Shown one piece after another: positions 61,370 to 64,000 of a stretch of 64,000 nt of DNA. Position 1 is the stretch's first letter, and each line of letters starts with the position of its first letter. The translations under genes were made by a program, and so were the position numbers. This stretch comes from DTU036 sp964346475. GTDB taxonomy: Bacteria; Bacillota; Clostridia; Peptostreptococcales; Acidaminobacteraceae. Location of the stretch: NCBI GenBank assembly GCA_964346475.1, contig CAYFUM010000004.1:1-64000 (forward strand). The letters run 5' to 3'. The notes beneath the pieces were generated by a model that was given only the letters and a program-made list of their open reading frames with translations, was not told the origin of the DNA and did not search any database.

Positions 61370-62308
61370 ATGTTGAAATATGCCTTAAGGCGGCTGGGCT
61401 CAGCCCTGCTTATACTTCTTGTAGTTAGCATGATCACCTTTGTAGTCCTGCGTATGATTCCGGGAGATCCGGCAGAGCTTATGCTGGGCACCGATGCTAG
61501 TCAAGAGCTTCTTGATACTCTTCGAGACAAAATGGGCCTTAACAGGCCCCTTTACGAGCAGTATTTGCGATGGATGGGTGGGCTTGTCCGAGGAGACATG
61601 GGTCAAAGCTATTATTTTAGTGAGGACGTTGCCCTTCTAATATCCCAGCGGCTACCCGTCACCCTCTGGCTGGCCTTTTTTTCTGTCCTTACGGCCTTTC
61701 TTCTAGCCATTATCCTAGGGGTACTTTCTGCTAGGAAGAGGGGATCGAAACTAGATGTATTTAATAGGGTTATAATTGCAATGGGAGGCAGCCTCCCCAG
61801 TTTTTGGCTGGGAATGATGCTGATCTCCCTTTTTAGTGTTAGACTGGGAGTCTTTCCCATATCGGGTCTGGACCAGGGCTTTGCTAGGGGCCTCCTGCTA
61901 CCTATGATTGTCCTTAGCCTTGGAGAGCTGGCAACAATGATGAGGATTGTTAGAAGCTCTATTCTTAGCGCCCTGCAGGATGATGCTATGTGGAGTGTCA
62001 GGGTTAGGGGGCTGCCTCCTAGAATCAGACTCTACAAGTATGCCCTGAGATCGGCCATGATCCAGCCAGTTACCATTGCGGCTCTAGAGGTGGGTAAGCT
62101 TTTTGGAGGGACTACCATAGTGGAGACCCTCTTTGCCCTGCCTGGGGTAGGCAGGCTTCTTCTTGTGGCTGTTGAGCAAAGAGATCTAATCCTGCTTCAA
62201 GGTGTGGTCCTTTATATTACAGCAGTGGTTATAGCAATCTCCTTTTTTACTGATCTTCTCTATGCCTATCTAAATAGGGGTATTCCTGAAGAGAAGGAGG
62301 TGCGCTGA
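61370..62308 (+). CDS. Peptide ABC transporter permease (DppB-like)
   Basis: Inner-membrane permease of 312 residues with six helices. It begins LKYALRRLGSALLILLVVSMITFVVLRMIPGDPAELM, the DppB N-terminal pattern, and carries the EAA-type loop (near residue 205-225: DDAMWSVRVRGLPPRIRLYKYALRSAM in part) that docks the ATPase. It forms the channel with the DppC-like protein. It starts eight bases after the binding-protein stop, and its stop overlaps the next start. Confidence 0.94.
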   Translation: MLKYALRRLGSALLILLVVSMITFVVLRMIPGDPAELMLGTDASQELLDTLRDKMGLNRPLYEQYLRWMGGLVRGDMGQSYYFSEDVALLISQRLPVTLWLAFFSVLTAFLLAIILGVLSARKRGSKLDVFNRVIIAMGGSLPSFWLGMMLISLFSVRLGVFPISGLDQGFARGLLLPMIVLSLGELATMMRIVRSSILSALQDDAMWSVRVRGLPPRIRLYKYALRSAMIQPVTIAALEVGKLFGGTTIVETLFALPGVGRLLLVAVEQRDLILLQGVVLYITAVVIAISFFTDLLYAYLNRGIPEEKEVR

Positions 62309-63123
62309 TGAAGAAGGATTTTGCGCTGATTGCAGGCCTTATCATGGTGGGTCTCATAATTTTGTTTTTTTTATTATCCTTTAGCCCTCTATCGGCCAGG
62401 GCCGAGGAAATGGATCTTAATAATACCTTTTCCAGTCCCAGTGCCCGGCACCTATTTGGTACTGACCAGTTTGGTCGAGACATTTTTGCCAGGATTATTC
62501 TTTCGACCCGCTATGTCCTTCTGGTCAGTTTAGGTGCGGTTAGCTTGGGAGCTTTGATAGGTGTTGTCTTAGGTAGCCTTGCAGGGGTGGGTCCCTCCCT
62601 ACTATCTAGCCTTATTTTAAGGTTGACCGAGGGTATGCTAGCCTTTCCGGGTATACTTCTGGCCCTGATGCTGGTCTTTGTCCTGGGAAAGGGGATAAAA
62701 AATTCAGTTATAGCAATTGCGATTTTTATGGTACCTGTTTTTTGTAAAAGTACCTATGCTATGATTTTGGAAAAGAAGAACCTGCTTTATATCAAGGCGG
62801 CCAAGAGCTATGGCATGGGAAACTTACCAATTGTAGTCCACCATATGCTCCCTGGCATGATGCCCAAGCTCTTTACCCAGTTTACTTCCAATATGTCCAG
62901 GGCCATCCTGACTGAAGGAAGCCTTAGCTTTCTGGGTCTTGGTATCCAGCCTCCCAGGGCTAGTCTGGGCCTTATGCTCAGTGAAGCCAGGCAGTACTAT
63001 TTGGCCCATCCTTTCCTTGGGATACCGGCTGGTCTTGTACTTATGCTGGCGGTTCTGGGCTTTTCGCTACTGGGAGACTATGTCAACGATCTTTGGATAG
63101 GGGTTAATAGTGAAGAAGATTAG
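62308..63123 (+). CDS. Peptide ABC transporter permease (DppC-like)
   Basis: Second permease, 271 residues, about six helices. The LFGTDQFGRDIFARIILSTRY motif (residues 50-70) is typical of DppC/OppC; the loop YIKAAKSYGMGNLPIVVHHMLPGMMP near residue 160 should contact the ATPase. Start ATG overlaps the stop of dppB (TGATG). It overlaps the ATPase gene by 14 bases. Confidence 0.93.
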   Translation: MKKDFALIAGLIMVGLIILFFLLSFSPLSARAEEMDLNNTFSSPSARHLFGTDQFGRDIFARIILSTRYVLLVSLGAVSLGALIGVVLGSLAGVGPSLLSSLILRLTEGMLAFPGILLALMLVFVLGKGIKNSVIAIAIFMVPVFCKSTYAMILEKKNLLYIKAAKSYGMGNLPIVVHHMLPGMMPKLFTQFTSNMSRAILTEGSLSFLGLGIQPPRASLGLMLSEARQYYLAHPFLGIPAGLVLMLAVLGFSLLGDYVNDLWIGVNSEED

Positions 63124-63928
63124 GGTCAAAGACCTTTCAATATATGATGAAAAAGCTGAACTCCTCCTAGACCATATTAGTTTTGAACTGGGAGAGAAGA
63201 AAAGCCTGGGAATAGTAGGAGAATCGGGAGGGGGCAAGAGTTTAACTGTCCTTTCTCTTATGAACCTTATAAAACCTGGTCTTAGTAGAAGTGCCAGTGT
63301 TCTCGAGGTTCTTGGACAAGATCTTCTCAGTCAGGAACGCCAGGAACGCCACCATTTTCTGGGTAACTATGTGGGCTATGTCCCTCAAAACACCTTTGCC
63401 TATCTCCATCCCTACTATAAGGTGAAAAACCAAATAGGAGATGGTTACATCTATCATTTTAAAAAGACTAAAAAAGAGGCTCTGAAAAGGGCTGAGGAGC
63501 TTTTAGAGCAGGTGGGGTTTACTGAGCCTAAGAGGGTCCTGGAGGCCTTTCCTGGAGAACTCAGTGGTGGAATGCGCCAGCGGGTCAACATTGCCATGGC
63601 TCTTATGAATGAACCCAAGCTTCTGGTTGCCGATGAGCCAACAGCGGCCCTGGATGTCCTGGTAGCAAATCAGGTTATGGAGCTCTTTTTAAGGGTCCAC
63701 AGGGAAAAGGAAAATACCTTTATCCTTGTAAGCCATGACCTCCATTTGGTTAGAAAATACTGTGATGAGATTTTAATCCTAAAGAATGGCAGGGTAGTGG
63801 AGATGGGACCCACGGAGCAGATCTTTACTAAACCCCGGGAGAACTATACTAAGGCTCTTATAGCTGTAGTTCCCACTCTGGACTATCCAAGGGACAAACC
63901 GCTAAAGGAACTTAAGGACTTTATCTAG
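63110..63928 (+). CDS. Peptide ABC transporter ATP-binding protein (DppD-like)
   Basis: Cytosolic ATPase of 272 residues that drives peptide import. Walker A is GESGGGKS (near residue 37), signature LSGGMRQRVNIAMAL, Walker B LLVADEPTAALDV, switch VSHDLHLV. It lacks the long C-terminal extension of classic DppD (about 325-340) and ends after TLDYPRDKPLKELKDFI, so the iron-sulfur-type oligopeptide-binding tail of some members is absent. Start GTG at 63110. Pairs with the DppF-like ATPase beginning at 63937. Confidence 0.92.
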   Translation: MKKIRVKDLSIYDEKAELLLDHISFELGEKKSLGIVGESGGGKSLTVLSLMNLIKPGLSRSASVLEVLGQDLLSQERQERHHFLGNYVGYVPQNTFAYLHPYYKVKNQIGDGYIYHFKKTKKEALKRAEELLEQVGFTEPKRVLEAFPGELSGGMRQRVNIAMALMNEPKLLVADEPTAALDVLVANQVMELFLRVHREKENTFILVSHDLHLVRKYCDEILILKNGRVVEMGPTEQIFTKPRENYTKALIAVVPTLDYPRDKPLKELKDFI

Positions 63929-63936
63929 GGGGCAAG

Positions 63937-64000
63937 ATGTTACTTGAAGCAAGAAATATCCAAAAAACCTATCCCTACCTAAGTAGGCGACTTTTTCCTG
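63937..64000 (+). CDS. Peptide ABC transporter second ATP-binding protein (DppF-like), partial
   Basis: The first 21 codons (MLLEARNIQKTYPYLSRRLFP) of a second ATPase, eight bases after the DppD-like stop, with AGGGGGCAAG as ribosome binding site. The opening LLEARNIQKTYP is the usual start of the DppF/OppF subunit, and its place in the operon supports that. The window ends before any nucleotide-binding motif. Confidence 0.75.
   Translation, partial: MLLEARNIQKTYPYLSRRLFP

Noticed and set aside
1..64000. CRISPR array, tRNA or rRNA genes, phage or insertion-sequence genes.
   Set aside because: No regular repeats, cloverleaf sequences or transposase/integrase proteins were found on reading both strands.

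Overview
The window looks like chromosomal backbone of an anaerobic, low-to-mid GC Firmicute, probably class Clostridia or Tissierellia (inference from gene content, not a species call). Supporting content: pyruvate phosphate dikinase, an NAD-linked trimeric [FeFe]-hydrogenase, a T-box leader before serS, type III glutamine synthetase, a DnaD/DnaC-type helicase loader pair, the YybS-GdpP-L9-DnaB block, oligopeptide uptake and amino-acid-degrading enzymes. Strong AGGAGG-type ribosome binding sites, AGG/AGA arginine codons, few CpG and very many CTAG tetranucleotides run through most of it. No rRNA, tRNA, CRISPR array, prophage or insertion sequence was seen. Positions 49581-49680 are a 100-N assembly gap.

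Layout. 1-2408 (minus): most of a P-type Ca2+-ATPase, divergent from a small alarmone synthetase (2483-3148). 3178-7303 (minus): MBL-fold hydrolase, a 66-residue membrane protein, ppdK and a small RNA polymerase omega-like gene. 7394-13205 (plus): murI, a short sigma-region-4-like protein, a T-box, serS, an M3 peptidase and glnS. 13230-17769 (minus): tetR-type regulator and hydA-hydB-hydC. 17979-23969 (plus): phospholipase-C-like protein, unknowns, an rRNA methyltransferase, CvpA-, DUF951-, SpoIIM- and Tim44-like proteins. 24082-25016: rpsF-ssb-rpsR with its own promoter and terminator. 25049-26014 (minus): M19 dipeptidase. 26226-39978 (plus): a long run with nicotinate phosphoribosyltransferase, YybS, the c-di-AMP phosphodiesterase GdpP, L9, DnaB, a 30-residue membrane peptide, RecX, trigger factor, ClpP, ClpX, Lon, EngB and a Nudix-cyclophilin fusion.

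39993-47881 (minus): glutamine synthetase III, two tandem DUF3841 genes, then an operon dnaD-dnaC-cobO-DUF2148-DUF4438-FAH. 47982-49580 (plus): a WalJ-like MBL protein and an MFS transporter broken by the gap. 49778-55858 (plus): a five-gene catabolic cluster (PLP fold-II dehydratase, YfcC-type carrier, M20 amidohydrolase, alanine/ornithine-racemase-type enzyme, N-acyl-D-amino-acid deacylase). 55914-59784: MscS channel, ABC exporter, a membrane protein and an EamA transporter. 59874-64000: a dpp/opp-type peptide ABC importer whose second ATPase runs off the window.

Themes: peptide and amino-acid fermentation (peptide import, M3, M19 and M20 peptidases, the D-amino-acid cluster), hydrogen formation from NADH plus ferredoxin, nucleotide second messengers ((p)ppGpp synthetase and c-di-AMP hydrolase) and protein quality control (Tig-ClpP-ClpX-Lon). 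The observations most worth a second look are the in-frame Nudix-cyclophilin fusion with an internal Shine-Dalgarno and ATG, the D-amino-acid cluster, the sigma-region-4-like small protein, the HydB that lacks its usual N-terminal [2Fe-2S] domain, and the arginine-codon switch confined to rpsF-ssb-rpsR. No clearly new system was found; these are candidates.
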